In this document: piece by piece, positions 24,757 to 34,050 of the stretch
Layout of the letters: the number at the start of each line of letters is the position of its first letter
Numbering within the stretch: position 1 is the stretch's first letter
Source of the DNA: an uncultured Prevotella sp.
GTDB taxonomy: Bacteria > Bacteroidota > Bacteroidia > Bacteroidales > Bacteroidaceae
Assembly: GCA_900543155.1 (NCBI GenBank)
Contig: UQQN01000010.1
Coordinates: 1-39,398, forward strand
Reading direction: 5' to 3'
Length of the DNA stretch: 39,398 nt
The notes under the pieces: generated by a model
Seen by the model: only the letters and a program-made list of their open reading frames with translations
Database searches by the model: none
Told to the model about the DNA's origin: nothing
Translations under genes and position numbers: made by a program

Positions 24757-25686
24757 ATGAGACTCTCCATCATCATCCCCGTATTTCGCACCGAAGCCAC
24801 CCTGCTGCGCTGCGTCCACAGCATCACTCAACAACAGTTTACTGATTGGGAGATGTTGCTCATCGACGATGGTAGCGACGACAACGCTCCCCAAATGTGC
24901 GATGCGTTGGCACGCCAAGACTCGCGCATACAAGTTGTGCATCAAACCAATGCGGGCTTGGGGGCTGCACGCAACCGAGGGATGGAGTTGGCACAAGGTG
25001 AATATTGGCTTTTTGTAGACTCCGACGACTACCTCGCCCCCGACACCCTGCACCAACTTGTTGCAGTGATGGACCAACACACCGATTGGAGTTTCGCAGA
25101 ATTTCCCGTCATGCGTGGGGCAGGTCATGCAACCCAAGAAAGCTTACTCACATTTCGCACACAAACCTTTACAAATGGTTGGGATTGGTGGTTCCATGCA
25201 AAAGGCTATAACCACTGTTACAGTTGGAACAAGTTGTTCCGCCGCAGTGCCTTCGATGGGGGCGTACGCTTCTCCAACAAAAAATTCGAAGACACCTTCA
25301 TCATGCCCGCCTTGCTTGCCAACTGCCCAAAATTTGGCACAACCGATGTGGGGTTATACTATTATTGCTATAACCACACAGGCATCACTGCCACTGCTGG
25401 CACCCAACTTAGCGACTTGCTTGAGGGATATGTGCAAGCCATGAATCTCATCCATTGGCAATGCCCTCTCCACATCTCGCCTCGGGCTTTCAACGATTTC
25501 TGTGCCGAAATGCTCAATGTGCAAATCGACGTTTATGCCCGTTGTGGCAGTGGCAAACTTCTTTTGCCCACCTTCCGCGCCATGCACACTCCCAAAATGT
25601 TTTTACAACGCATCTTGGGCATGAAACGCTTTTGCAAATGGTTTAATATCGTACGCAAACTCTTAGGGGTGGTTCTAAAATTCTGA
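24757..25686 (+). CDS. Family 2 glycosyltransferase
   Basis: A GT-A fold enzyme of 309 residues, likely adding a sugar to a surface polysaccharide or lipid-linked oligosaccharide. The N-terminus MRLSIIIPVFRTEATLLRCV and the DDGS motif (37-40) bind the nucleotide sugar; NAGLGAARNRG is the usual helix start; FVDSDDY contains the metal-binding DXD at residues 88-90. A later WNKLFRR segment is common in the family. The start at 24757 is fixed by the conserved N-terminus and a -7 box between this ATG and a longer upstream frame. The final codons overlap the left arm of an inverted repeat (25664-25686). Confidence 0.92.
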   Translation: MRLSIIIPVFRTEATLLRCVHSITQQQFTDWEMLLIDDGSDDNAPQMCDALARQDSRIQVVHQTNAGLGAARNRGMELAQGEYWLFVDSDDYLAPDTLHQLVAVMDQHTDWSFAEFPVMRGAGHATQESLLTFRTQTFTNGWDWWFHAKGYNHCYSWNKLFRRSAFDGGVRFSNKKFEDTFIMPALLANCPKFGTTDVGLYYYCYNHTGITATAGTQLSDLLEGYVQAMNLIHWQCPLHISPRAFNDFCAEMLNVQIDVYARCGSGKLLLPTFRAMHTPKMFLQRILGMKRFCKWFNIVRKLLGVVLKF

Positions 25687-25926
25687 TTTTAAATATCTAA
25701 AATTCTGATAGTCGCTTTGCACCCTCTCGCATGTGTCTTTTTGTCAGTTCTCTCAGTCACATAGCCCGCTATGCTCCTTCGTTCACTAACAAATATGGTG
25801 CAAGGTGAGAGCGAAGATGCAAGCTTGCTTGTAATCTTAGCCGAACCGCAGCCCATATTCTCAAAGAAAAAATACATACACGATAGGGCACAAATCGACT
25901 TATCAGAATTATTAGAACCACCCCTA
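25664..25926. repeat. Inverted-repeat-bounded intergenic segment after the glycosyltransferase
   Basis: The last 23 bases of the glycosyltransferase gene (25664-25686) recur inverted at 25903-25926 with one extra base. A second left copy, beginning about 25695, pairs imperfectly with about 25888-25913 over some 30 bp. No open frame of interest lies within, and the segment carries a degenerate copy of the hairpin repeat found at the window end. No transposase is present. Confidence 0.7.
25798..25853 (-). repeat. Degenerate copy of the promoter hairpin repeat
   Basis: GTGCAAGGTGAG, GCGAAGA, and CCGAACCGCAGCC occur in the same order as in the units at 39054-39398, around a different short stem (AAGAT...ATCTT). 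On the minus strand the -7 position reads CATATTTG, one base from consensus, and there is no TTTG -33 box, so promoter activity is doubtful. Confidence 0.65.
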
Positions 25927-25981
25927 GGTAAAAAAGTCGGCTAAACTTTTTCTCACCAAGATTCAATTTACACACAAAAGA

Positions 25982-27091
25982 ATGAAAATCCTCTTACTCG
26001 GTGAATACAGCAATGTGCATTGGACGTTAGCAGAAGGTCTACGCCAATTAGGGCACAAGGTTAAGGTATTATCGAATGGCGATTTTTGGAAAAACTACCC
26101 ACGCGATTATTCCTTAGTGCGCACCCCAACCCGTTTAGGCGGATTAGCCTACATGCTCCGTCTGCTTTATCTATTGCCACGCCTACGTGGCTACGACGTG
26201 GTGCAAATCATCAACCCCATGTTTTTAGAGCTCAAAGCCGCACACATCTTCCCCATATACCGCTATCTGCGACGCCACAACCGCAAAGTCATAATGGGCG
26301 CCTTTGGCATGGACTATTATTGGGTAAACACCTGCAGTAGCACCCACAGTCCGTTTCGTTATAGCGACTTCAACATTGCCCAAACAATCCGCCACAATGC
26401 CGATGCCGAAAAAGAGCGAGCCGACTGGTTGGGCACCGACAAAGAGCGCCTTAACCGTTTTATTGCCTCCGACTGCGACGCCATCATTGCCGGACTCTAT
26501 GAATATTGGCGTTGTTACGAACCCATTTTTCCCGAAAAAACGCACTTCATCCCCCTACCCATCGTGTCGGGCCAACACAAACGTACGAACTTTTATAACC
26601 AAGCCCATCCGCTAAAAATATTCATTGGCATCAGCAAAGGGCGTAGCGAATATAAGGGCACCGACATCATGCTCAAGGCAGCACAAGCCCTTCAAACTAA
26701 ATATCCCCAACGCGTAGAGCTCATCATAGCCGAGGGCGTGCCGTTTGCCCAATATTGCCAAATGATGCAGCACAGCGATGTGATTCTCGACCAACTCTAT
26801 GGCTACGTTCCGGGTATGAATGCCTTGCAAGCCATGGACTATGGAATTATCAGTGTGGGCGGTGGCGAACCCGAAAATTATCGCATACTCAACGAAGACT
26901 CCCTGCGCCCTATTGTCAATGTGGAGCCAAACTTCGAGAGCGTTTTCAGCCAACTCGAAGCGCTTGTGTGCCACCCCGAGCGAATAGCGCCTATGCAAAA
27001 GCAAAGCATTGAATACGTAGATAAACACCATAATTATATCCGTGTGGCAAAGGCGTATGAAAAGGTGTATTTAAGTGTAATGCCTCAATAG
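25982..27091 (+). CDS. GT-B type glycosyltransferase (GT4-like)
   Basis: A 369-residue protein with the two-domain GT-B layout. The N-terminal domain starts MKILLLGEYSNVHWTLAEGL, with a Rossmann-like beginning and the glycine-containing acceptor loop. The C-terminal domain includes PLKIFIGISKGRSEYKGTD (start of the donor domain), ELIIAEG, and the stretch HSDVILDQLYGYVPGMNALQAMDYGIISVGGGEPENY, in which the donor-binding E-x7-E motif of GT4 is replaced by a less canonical GMNALQAMDYG / GEPEN arrangement. Substrate cannot be told. It probably acts with the GT2 enzyme upstream in glycan assembly, though 295 bp and an inverted repeat separate them. Confidence 0.8.
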   Translation: MKILLLGEYSNVHWTLAEGLRQLGHKVKVLSNGDFWKNYPRDYSLVRTPTRLGGLAYMLRLLYLLPRLRGYDVVQIINPMFLELKAAHIFPIYRYLRRHNRKVIMGAFGMDYYWVNTCSSTHSPFRYSDFNIAQTIRHNADAEKERADWLGTDKERLNRFIASDCDAIIAGLYEYWRCYEPIFPEKTHFIPLPIVSGQHKRTNFYNQAHPLKIFIGISKGRSEYKGTDIMLKAAQALQTKYPQRVELIIAEGVPFAQYCQMMQHSDVILDQLYGYVPGMNALQAMDYGIISVGGGEPENYRILNEDSLRPIVNVEPNFESVFSQLEALVCHPERIAPMQKQSIEYVDKHHNYIRVAKAYEKVYLSVMPQ

Positions 27092-27143
27092 TTTTAAAAC
27101 TTAAGAGATTACCCCTACCCCACGGACTTCCGTTATCTCCCAC

Positions 27144-27185
27144 AAAAAAAGTTCTGGAACCTACAAAGATTCCAGAACTTTTTTT
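27144..27185. terminator. Bidirectional terminator after the glycosyltransferase and nuoN
   Basis: A perfect 16-bp inverted repeat (27144-27159 with 27170-27185) has A-runs outside on one side and T-runs on the other, between the convergent glycosyltransferase and nuo units. Confidence 0.9.
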
Positions 27186-27208
27186 ATTGTAAGCTATTCA
27201 GCAAAGAA

Positions 27209-28657
27209 TTAAATGCCGTAGCCGAAGGTGCTGATGTAGTTATAGAACACACCGCCTACACCACAAATCAACACACCGAGGGTGCAGAGCGCAAGGGCTA
27301 CACGTGTGTAACCATCGCTCTTGAATGTGGCTATCGGCGCATCGTTTGCCTTGATATACATTGCCTTGACTATCATCAAATAGTAGTACAACGAAATCAC
27401 GGTGTTTGCCAATGATATGAATACCAACAAGGGGTAACCCGCCTTGAAAGCTGCCATAAACACGAAGAACTTGCTGAAGAAACCTGCGAAGGGAGGAATA
27501 CCTGCCAACGAGAAGAGGCAAAGCGTCATAAGGAATGCCAACTTCGGGTTCGACTGATAAAGTCCGTCATAATCGCTAATATTGATTTTTCCGCTGTTCT
27601 CCTCAACCGAAGTCATCACAGCAAAAGCACCTAAGTTCGACACCATGTAAACCAAGAGGTAGAACACGAGGGCTGTCATGCCCTGTGCCGTACCGTCCAT
27701 GAGTGCCAAAACGAGGTAACCTGCTTGCGAGATTGCCGAGAACGCCATGAAACGCTTCATATTGTTCTGACGGATGGCAAAGAGGTTTGCAATGGTAATC
27801 GATGCCACAATGATCCAGTACATAGCCGTGTTCCAGCTATAGAACAAGTCGCTCTGTGCAAATGCCTTCATCAAGATGGTCATCAACACGAAAGCAGCAG
27901 AACCCTTAGAAATTACGCTCAAATAAGCTGTAACCGAGGTAGGAGCGCCTTCGTAGGTGTCGGCAGTCCAAAGGTGGAAGGGCACCAACGAAATTTTGAA
28001 ACCCATACCGCCAATAAAGAGAATCATGCCAAAGATGCTAAGCAACGAACCATCGAGCTGCGCACCAATCTCGTTAAAGTAGAGCGTACCCGTGGCACCA
28101 TAGATAAGCGAAACACCATAGAGCAAGAGCGCACTCGAGAAGAGGGCGAGGAGGATGAACTTGGCACCAGCCTCGGCACTTTCAAAACGCTTCTTGTCGA
28201 AGGCTACCAAAGCCGTTACGGGCACTGAAGCCAATTCGAGTCCGATAAAGAACATCAAGAAGTGACCGCTCGACATCATAAAGTACATACCCAACAAAGT
28301 GAAGAGCGTAAGCATGTAAAACTCACCTTGCTTCACTAAGTTCTCTTCGCGGCTTAACCACTTGTGTGCCATAAGGAACACGATGATTGTACCCACGTTG
28401 AGCACACTCTTCATGATGGTCATCATGGGCGTGTACTGATACATACCGCCAAATGCACTGGTGCTTTCGGCTCCTGCGCAAGGCAATAGGTTGAGCACGG
28501 TGTGAATAGCGAGCAAAACAACGGGCAAAGCTGTGTTATAAACGCCTTTCCCGCTCTTTTTGTCAGGACACATAAAGAGGTCAGCGATGAACAGTATCAC
28601 AATTACTGCCAACAACGAGAGCTCCTCATGCATATAGAGAAATTGAGAATAATCCAT
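27209..28657 (-). CDS. nuoN: NADH-quinone oxidoreductase subunit N
   Basis: One of the three antiporter-like proton-pumping subunits of complex I in the inner membrane. The 482 residues are almost all membrane helices. The key glutamate of the family lies in FFIGLELASVPVTALVAF, the lysine region is KISLVPFHLWTADTYEGAPT, and SVISKGSAAF follows. It is the last gene of the operon, 20 bp after nuoM with no intergenic element, and ends near a bidirectional terminator. Confidence 0.95.
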   Translation of the reverse strand: MDYSQFLYMHEELSLLAVIVILFIADLFMCPDKKSGKGVYNTALPVVLLAIHTVLNLLPCAGAESTSAFGGMYQYTPMMTIMKSVLNVGTIIVFLMAHKWLSREENLVKQGEFYMLTLFTLLGMYFMMSSGHFLMFFIGLELASVPVTALVAFDKKRFESAEAGAKFILLALFSSALLLYGVSLIYGATGTLYFNEIGAQLDGSLLSIFGMILFIGGMGFKISLVPFHLWTADTYEGAPTSVTAYLSVISKGSAAFVLMTILMKAFAQSDLFYSWNTAMYWIIVASITIANLFAIRQNNMKRFMAFSAISQAGYLVLALMDGTAQGMTALVFYLLVYMVSNLGAFAVMTSVEENSGKINISDYDGLYQSNPKLAFLMTLCLFSLAGIPPFAGFFSKFFVFMAAFKAGYPLLVFISLANTVISLYYYLMIVKAMYIKANDAPIATFKSDGYTRVALALCTLGVLICGVGGVFYNYISTFGYGI

Positions 28658-28677
28658 TGTGATAGATATATTTTAGA

Positions 28678-30210
28678 TTAGAGGAAAGGATTGCAGCTTG
28701 CCACAGTGCCAGCTACTGAATGAATGTGATCAACTATCGGTGCTACGCCTGTGCTAATCATGTTGCTTACCCACAACGGTGCAAGACCCAATCCAGCTAC
28801 TGCCAAGATGAGGCAAATCACGGCAAAGCGTTCGTCCCATGTGGCGTCAGTGAGTTTAAGGTGATGCTCGTTGGTGCATGTGCCATAAAGAATCTTACCC
28901 ACTACACGAAGGATGTAGACAGCGGTGATTACAATTGAGCAGCAAGCTGCAATGGTGAGCACGCGGTGGAAGGTATCGACATTTTGGAACGAACCTACAA
29001 AGATGGTCATCTCGGCAATGAAGCCCGAGAAACCAGGGAGACCCAAGTTGGCAAGACCTGCGATAATATAACCTACCGAGAGGAAGGGCATAATACGCAT
29101 CAGACCATTGAGTTCGCGAATATCACGTGTGTGTGTACGTCCGTAAATCATACCGATGAGTGCAAAGAAGAGCGCTGTCATCAAACCGTGGCTCAACATC
29201 TGCAACACGGCACCCGTGCAAGCTGTTTGGTTCAACATCAAGATGGCGAAGAGCACCATACCACAGTGTGACACTGAAGAGTAGGCATTGATGTACTTCA
29301 AGTCGGTTTGTACGCAAGCCGAGAAGGCACCATAAACCACCGAGATACCTGTAAGGATAAGGAAGATCCAGCTAAGTTCGTTGGCAGCCTCAGGCATGAG
29401 GTACATGGCAATGCGGAAGCAGCCGTAACCACCCAACTTCATCAATACACCTGCGTGGAGCATTGACACTGCCGTAGGTGCCGAAGCATGACCATCGGGC
29501 GACCATGTGTGGAAGGGGAACAAAGCACCCAACACACCAAAACCAATAAAGGTAAGGGGGAACCAAATGCACTGTTGTGCAAAGGGGATGCTGTGTGCAC
29601 CATTCAAGTGGTTGGCAATTTCCACGATGTTCATGGTCTGACCACCTGCACCATAGAAGATGCCAAAGATGCCACACATCAAGAATGCTGAACCACCCAT
29701 CAACATGAGGGTCAACTTCATGGCAGCATATTCTTTTTTACCCGATCCCCATACACCAATCAAGAGGTACATCGGAATCAATGCTATTTCGTAGAACATG
29801 AACATTGCGAACATGTCTACCGAGATAAAGAAGCCAAACACACCGAGGCTCAACAAGGTGAACCAAAGGAAGTACTCCTTGGTGAGGGGCTTAAGTTGCC
29901 ATGAGGCAAAAGTACCGGTGAATACGATTACCGACGACAGCAACAACATAGCCACCGAAATGCCATCGACACCCACCGAATATTTGATGTGGAGCGGTTC
30001 GAACCAGTTGAACGAGGCGGTATAAAGCATCTCGTCGGTAACTCCTGCAGCACGGTCGCCAAGGAATGTCACGGTAAGATAGCCTGCCAAGATAAGCAAG
30101 AGCGAGCTACCTGTTACCATCACCGCACGTACGCCCTTCACATCTCTTGCCAGCCACAAACCGAGCAGCATGACAAGTGGAATCAATACGAATAATGATA
30201 GAAAATTCAT
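28678..30210 (-). CDS. nuoM: NADH-quinone oxidoreductase subunit M
   Basis: The second antiporter-like subunit, 510 residues, about 14 membrane helices by family. The conserved glutamate is in MFYEIALIPMYLLIGVWG and the proton-channel lysine region appears in ALFPFHTWSPDGHASAPTAV and MLHAGVLMKLGGYG. It forms a proton path in the membrane arm next to NuoN and NuoL. It is separated from nuoL by 112 bp that hold an inverted-repeat element. Confidence 0.96.
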   Translation of the reverse strand: MNFLSLFVLIPLVMLLGLWLARDVKGVRAVMVTGSSLLLILAGYLTVTFLGDRAAGVTDEMLYTASFNWFEPLHIKYSVGVDGISVAMLLLSSVIVFTGTFASWQLKPLTKEYFLWFTLLSLGVFGFFISVDMFAMFMFYEIALIPMYLLIGVWGSGKKEYAAMKLTLMLMGGSAFLMCGIFGIFYGAGGQTMNIVEIANHLNGAHSIPFAQQCIWFPLTFIGFGVLGALFPFHTWSPDGHASAPTAVSMLHAGVLMKLGGYGCFRIAMYLMPEAANELSWIFLILTGISVVYGAFSACVQTDLKYINAYSSVSHCGMVLFAILMLNQTACTGAVLQMLSHGLMTALFFALIGMIYGRTHTRDIRELNGLMRIMPFLSVGYIIAGLANLGLPGFSGFIAEMTIFVGSFQNVDTFHRVLTIAACCSIVITAVYILRVVGKILYGTCTNEHHLKLTDATWDERFAVICLILAVAGLGLAPLWVSNMISTGVAPIVDHIHSVAGTVASCNPFL

Positions 30211-30221
30211 TGTAGTTATTC

Positions 30222-30322
30222 TTTTTAGTTTAAGAGTCTAAGAGTTTAAGAGCTAAGAATATAGTCTTCGTGCGAAGAGCATCATCTTAACTTTTCAACT
30301 CCTCAACTTTTCAACTTAAAAT
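30222..30322. repeat. Intergenic inverted-repeat element between nuoL and nuoM
   Basis: Iterated GTTTAAGAG-type motifs on the left are mirrored by TTTTCAACT-type motifs on the right, and TCTTCG/CGAAGA (30265-30278) forms a small perfect hairpin in the middle. It follows the same plan as the other nuo gaps but shares little sequence with them, so it may be a different family. Confidence 0.5.
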
Positions 30323-32227
30323 TTATGCAAGTGCAGCAATAGCCAACACAATTAACAGACCGAGCAAATATACATAAGCGTAAGCCTGTACAGAACCTCC
30401 CTGCAAGCCACGGATGCGCACGCTCAGTGCATTGGCACCCCATGCCAAGAAGTTGAAGAAGCCATCAATGATGTGGCGGTCGAACCAGGCAATAGGCTTT
30501 GAGATGTGGGCAAAGATGATGCGATGCGTAATGTATTGGTAAACCTCGTCCATGTAGAAACGCTTGTAAGCCCAACGGTGGAGCTTTCCAAACTTCTCGG
30601 CAAGCGCATCTGCCTTGGGCTGACGCTCACCCATATACATATAAGTGGCGAGGAAGATTGAAGCCACGGCAATGATGATAGACGTGCCCGCTACGTTCCA
30701 ATCTAAGTGAATATCGTAAGCTTGACCATCGGCACTTACAAAGTGACCGAAGGGAATAAAACCTGCTACACAAGTCACTACTGCCAAGAACATCAAGGGG
30801 AAGGTCATGGTGAGCGGTGCCTCGTGAGGGGTATGCTCAGCATGAAGCTGCTTGTTCTCTGTGCCCCAGAAGATGCCGAAGTACAAACGGAACATGTAGA
30901 ACGCTGTCATGGCAGCAATCGCTGTCATAATCCAACCCATGGCAGGCATATAAGCAAAGGCAGCTGTCAAGATTTCGTCCTTTGAGAAGAAACCTGAGAA
31001 GGGAGGAATACCCGAGATAGCCAAACAAGCAATCAAGAAGGTGATGTGCGTGATAGGCATATACTTGCGCAAGCCACCCATAGCCGACATTTCGTTGCTG
31101 TGCACTGCGTGGATGATGCAACCTGCACCCAAGAACAAGAGCGCCTTGAACATGGCGTGTGTAAACAAGTGGAACATCGAAGCCATATAGCCCAACGAAC
31201 CTACATGTTCGTGACCTGTTACAAATTCGGTGCAAACACCCAACGACACCATCATAAAGGCAATTTGCGAGATGGTAGAGAAGGCAAGCACACGCTTAAT
31301 GTCGCTTTGGCAGCAAGCCACGGCAGCTGCATAGAATGCGGTGAACGCACCTACCCAAGCTACGATGTGGAGTGTGCCCGGTGCATAGTCAATCCACAAG
31401 GGGAAGAGACGTGCAATCTGGAACACACCTGCTACTACCATGGTAGCGGCGTGGATAAGGGCTGACACAGGTGTAGGACCTTCCATGGCATCGGGCAACC
31501 AAATGTGCAAGGGGAACATGGCACTCTTACCTGCACCACCAATGAACATCAAGAACAAGGCGGTGGGCAGCATCATGGCACCTTGAGCAAAACCTGCTTG
31601 GTTAAACTCAAATCCGAATGAATGGCAGTAGTAGCCATAAATCAAAATACCGATCAAGAAGAAGAGGTCGGCAAAACGTGTCACGATAAATGCCTTCTTG
31701 CTGGCTGCAATCGCAGCAGGCGAGGTATAGTAGAAACCAATGAGCAGGTAAGACGAAACACCCACCAACTCCCAGAACATATACATCTGGAAGATATTAG
31801 TAGCTACAACCAAGCCGAGCATCGACATGGTGAAGAGGCTAAGGAAGGCATAGTAACGCTGAAAACCGCGTTCACCGTGCATATAGCCAAACGAATAGAT
31901 GTGTACCATCAACGACACGGTAGTGATAACAATAAGCATCATCACCGAGATTGGGTCGAGCATGATACCCATATCAAAGCTGAGTCCCTTCACAAAGAAG
32001 GGCAGCCACTGATAGTTGTAGGGCATCAGTGTGGGCAACACACCTTCAGCCGTACGGGGTGTTTGGAAGAAATACTGAAATGCGGTGTAGTAGGCCAACA
32101 CAGCCACTACGCCCAACACGGCAGTACCCACCAATCCCGCTGCTTTATGGCTGAACCATTTTCCGAACACTCCCAAAAGGAGGAACGAGAAGAATGGCAG
32201 CAAAAGAATAAGAATTGTATAATCCAT
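30323..32227 (-). CDS. nuoL: NADH-quinone oxidoreductase subunit L
   Basis: The largest antiporter-like subunit, at the far end of the complex I membrane arm; 634 residues. FWELVGVSSYLLIGFYY carries the family glutamate, GKSAMFPLHIWLPDAMEGPT carries the channel lysine, and ALIHAATMVVAGVFQIARL follows. The C-terminal part (~500-634) should include the long lateral helix that runs along the membrane arm, plus a last anchoring helix (YVYLLGLLIVLAIAALA). Confidence 0.96.
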   Translation of the reverse strand: MDYTILILLLPFFSFLLLGVFGKWFSHKAAGLVGTAVLGVVAVLAYYTAFQYFFQTPRTAEGVLPTLMPYNYQWLPFFVKGLSFDMGIMLDPISVMMLIVITTVSLMVHIYSFGYMHGERGFQRYYAFLSLFTMSMLGLVVATNIFQMYMFWELVGVSSYLLIGFYYTSPAAIAASKKAFIVTRFADLFFLIGILIYGYYCHSFGFEFNQAGFAQGAMMLPTALFLMFIGGAGKSAMFPLHIWLPDAMEGPTPVSALIHAATMVVAGVFQIARLFPLWIDYAPGTLHIVAWVGAFTAFYAAAVACCQSDIKRVLAFSTISQIAFMMVSLGVCTEFVTGHEHVGSLGYMASMFHLFTHAMFKALLFLGAGCIIHAVHSNEMSAMGGLRKYMPITHITFLIACLAISGIPPFSGFFSKDEILTAAFAYMPAMGWIMTAIAAMTAFYMFRLYFGIFWGTENKQLHAEHTPHEAPLTMTFPLMFLAVVTCVAGFIPFGHFVSADGQAYDIHLDWNVAGTSIIIAVASIFLATYMYMGERQPKADALAEKFGKLHRWAYKRFYMDEVYQYITHRIIFAHISKPIAWFDRHIIDGFFNFLAWGANALSVRIRGLQGGSVQAYAYVYLLGLLIVLAIAALA

Positions 32228-32254
32228 TGTAATTTATAGTTTAAGAGTAGTTTA

Positions 32255-32377
32255 GAGGTTATGAGGTTATGAGGTTATAAAGTTACCTTCAGTCGCTCAC
32301 AACATTCTCAAACGTCCTTTAGGTTATCAGATTAGCAATACATATATTATAACCTTATAACCTAAAAACTTAAAACT
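32255..32377. repeat. Intergenic TIR element, nuoK-nuoL gap
   Basis: The left arm has iterated GAGGTTAT motifs ending GAGGTTATAAAG; the right arm has TTATAACCTTATAACCTAAA. They pair imperfectly over roughly 20 bp. The ~60-bp middle (AGTCGCTCACAACATTCTC...) is shared with the elements at 32727 and 34051. No ORF is inside. Confidence 0.8.
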
Positions 32378-32380
32378 CTC

Positions 32381-32689
32381 TTACCACTTCATCTTCTCGA
32401 GTTCACCCACCTGGATATTCTTAACCATGCGGTAGATGTTGATCATGATGGCAATTGCGATAGCACTTTCGGCAGCCGAGATAGCGATTGAGAAAAGTGC
32501 AAAGAAATAGCCTTCATAACCGTCGGGATAAAGCATACGGTTAAACACTGCAAAGTTCAAGTCGGTAGCATTGAGCATAAGCTCTACCGACAAAAGGATA
32601 GCCAATGTGCTGCGGCGAGTTAAGAAACCGAAAACGCCTGCAAACATCATGATGGCTGAAATTATCAAGATATATTCAATCTGAATCAT
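32381..32689 (-). CDS. nuoK: NADH-quinone oxidoreductase subunit K
   Basis: A small, 102-residue membrane subunit with three helices, homologous to MrpC and mitochondrial ND4L. Conserved glutamates on the proton path appear in ILLSVELMLNATDLNF and SAAESAIAIAIMINIYR. Normal family length. Intergenic TIR elements lie on both sides. Confidence 0.96.
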   Translation of the reverse strand: MIQIEYILIISAIMMFAGVFGFLTRRSTLAILLSVELMLNATDLNFAVFNRMLYPDGYEGYFFALFSIAISAAESAIAIAIMINIYRMVKNIQVGELEKMKW

Positions 32690-32726
32690 AATGAATTTAT
32701 AGTTTGGAGGTTATGATGGAAGTTCT

Positions 32727-32849
32727 GAGGTTATGAGGTTATGAGGTTATAAAGTTACCTTCAGTCGCTCACAACATTCTCAAACGTCCTTTAGGCTATC
32801 AGATTAGCAATACATATATTATAACCTTATAACCTAAAAACTTAAAACT
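32727..32849. repeat. Intergenic TIR element, nuoJ-nuoK gap
   Basis: About 122 bp that match the 32255-32377 element almost exactly (one visible difference, GGCTATC for GGTTATC). This shows a recent duplication or copying event within the operon. It carries no ORF. Confidence 0.85.
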
Positions 32850-32885
32850 CCCTTTACCCTTCTAAACTTTTCAACTTTCAATCTA

Positions 32886-33410
32886 TTAGCGTTTACGTGC
32901 AATCAACAACGCGCCCACGATGCAAGCGAGAAGTAACACACTGACTGCCTCGAAGGGGAGCAGATATCCATTCTCTCCCGAAGAGAGCATGTTTCTGCCA
33001 ATCGATTCGATGGTAGTAATTTGACTTGCTGTTTCGCTGGGAGCTGTCAGGATGGCAGACTTAAAGTTGTGCGAGAGCACCACCCAAGCAAAGGTAAGGA
33101 AACCGCCGAGCGTAAGCACGAAGCCCCAAGAGGCATCCTTTATTTTACGCTTAAAAATTTCCTGATCCTTAGCACCCTCTGTCAGCAAGATAGAGAACAC
33201 ATACAGCACGATGATACCGCCGGCATAAACAATGACCTGCGCAGCCCCGAGGAATGTGTACCCCATCAAGAAGTACATACCTGCTGTGCCTAAAAGCACA
33301 AAGAACAAGTATGTGGCAGCGCGAACAATGCTCTTCGTCAACACAGTAGCGATAGACGACAGCACCATCAGCACAGCCAAAATGACAAACATGATGTTTT
33401 GTGAATTCAT
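32886..33410 (-). CDS. nuoJ: NADH-quinone oxidoreductase subunit J
   Basis: A membrane subunit with five helices in the family (ND6 homologue); 174 residues. The conserved third-helix region, including YFLMGYTFLGAAQVIVYAGG, contains the pi-bulge helix and the Gly-rich end that couple the quinone site to proton movement. The short C-terminal tail ends LLIARKR. Confidence 0.96.
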   Translation of the reverse strand: MNSQNIMFVILAVLMVLSSIATVLTKSIVRAATYLFFVLLGTAGMYFLMGYTFLGAAQVIVYAGGIIVLYVFSILLTEGAKDQEIFKRKIKDASWGFVLTLGGFLTFAWVVLSHNFKSAILTAPSETASQITTIESIGRNMLSSGENGYLLPFEAVSVLLLACIVGALLIARKR

Positions 33411-33442
33411 TGTCTTTTAAAGTTTAAGTGTCGTTATGTTTA

Positions 33443-33567
33443 GAGTTTTTAGGTTATGAGGTTATAAAGTCACCTTTACGTATCTCTCAGTATCCTAATC
33501 ACTCATTTTGAGGCAAGAGCTACAAATACATACTTTATAACCTTATCACCTCAAAACTTTAAACTCT
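33443..33567. repeat. Intergenic TIR element, nuoI-nuoJ gap (diverged)
   Basis: Left arm GTTTTTAGGTTATGAGG then TTATAAAGTCACC; right arm ACTTTATAACCTTATCACCTC then AAAACTTT. The arms pair over about 26 bp with few mismatches. The middle differs from the other three elements, so the terminal repeats are conserved better than the interior. Confidence 0.8.
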
Positions 33568-33570
33568 GAC

Positions 33571-34038
33571 CTATTTCTTTTCCTCAACGTGGCTGCCAGG
33601 ATGATTCAGCACCTTCACGAGTTTTGAGCGGTCGAACACCGCATTTTCATAACTCTGGTCAAAGGTAATGGCATCGTGCGGGCAGGCACGTGTGCAGAGC
33701 ATGCAGAACATGCAGCAACCCAAGTCATACTCATACTTCACGAGGCGTTTTTTCTTTTTGCCATCGGGCGTTTCGTAAAACTCGCTGGTCACCTTGATGC
33801 TACCGTTAGGGCATTGCATCTGGCAAAGTCCGCAACCCACGCACTTATGCTCATTCTGCTCATTGTGAGGCATTGTGAGCGAACCGCGGAAACGATCGAA
33901 CATCACGTTCGTATCGCGGTTTTCGGGGTATTGCTCGGTGATTTTTGGCGTAAAGAACTCGCGCATAGTCGTTTTCAGACCTGTGCCAAGACTCTTCAAG
34001 CCGCTAACAACACCGCCTATATAACTTTTTTCTTCCAT
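33571..34038 (-). CDS. nuoI: NADH-quinone oxidoreductase subunit I (2x[4Fe-4S])
   Basis: The peripheral ferredoxin-like subunit carrying clusters N6a and N6b, which pass electrons to N2 in NuoB. The 155-residue protein has two complete CxxCxxCxxxCP motifs: CVGCGLCQMQCP (near residue 66) and CMFCMLCTRACP (near 112). The N-terminus is the amphipathic start typical of the family (GLKSLGTGLKTTMREFF). Confidence 0.95.
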   Translation of the reverse strand: MEEKSYIGGVVSGLKSLGTGLKTTMREFFTPKITEQYPENRDTNVMFDRFRGSLTMPHNEQNEHKCVGCGLCQMQCPNGSIKVTSEFYETPDGKKKKRLVKYEYDLGCCMFCMLCTRACPHDAITFDQSYENAVFDRSKLVKVLNHPGSHVEEKK

Positions 34039-34050
34039 TGTTAATTTTTT

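Noticed and set aside
25689..25877. Small minus-strand ORF between the two glycosyltransferases
   Set aside because: It lies in the inverted-repeat segment and overlaps the degenerate hairpin repeat; no protein-like features.
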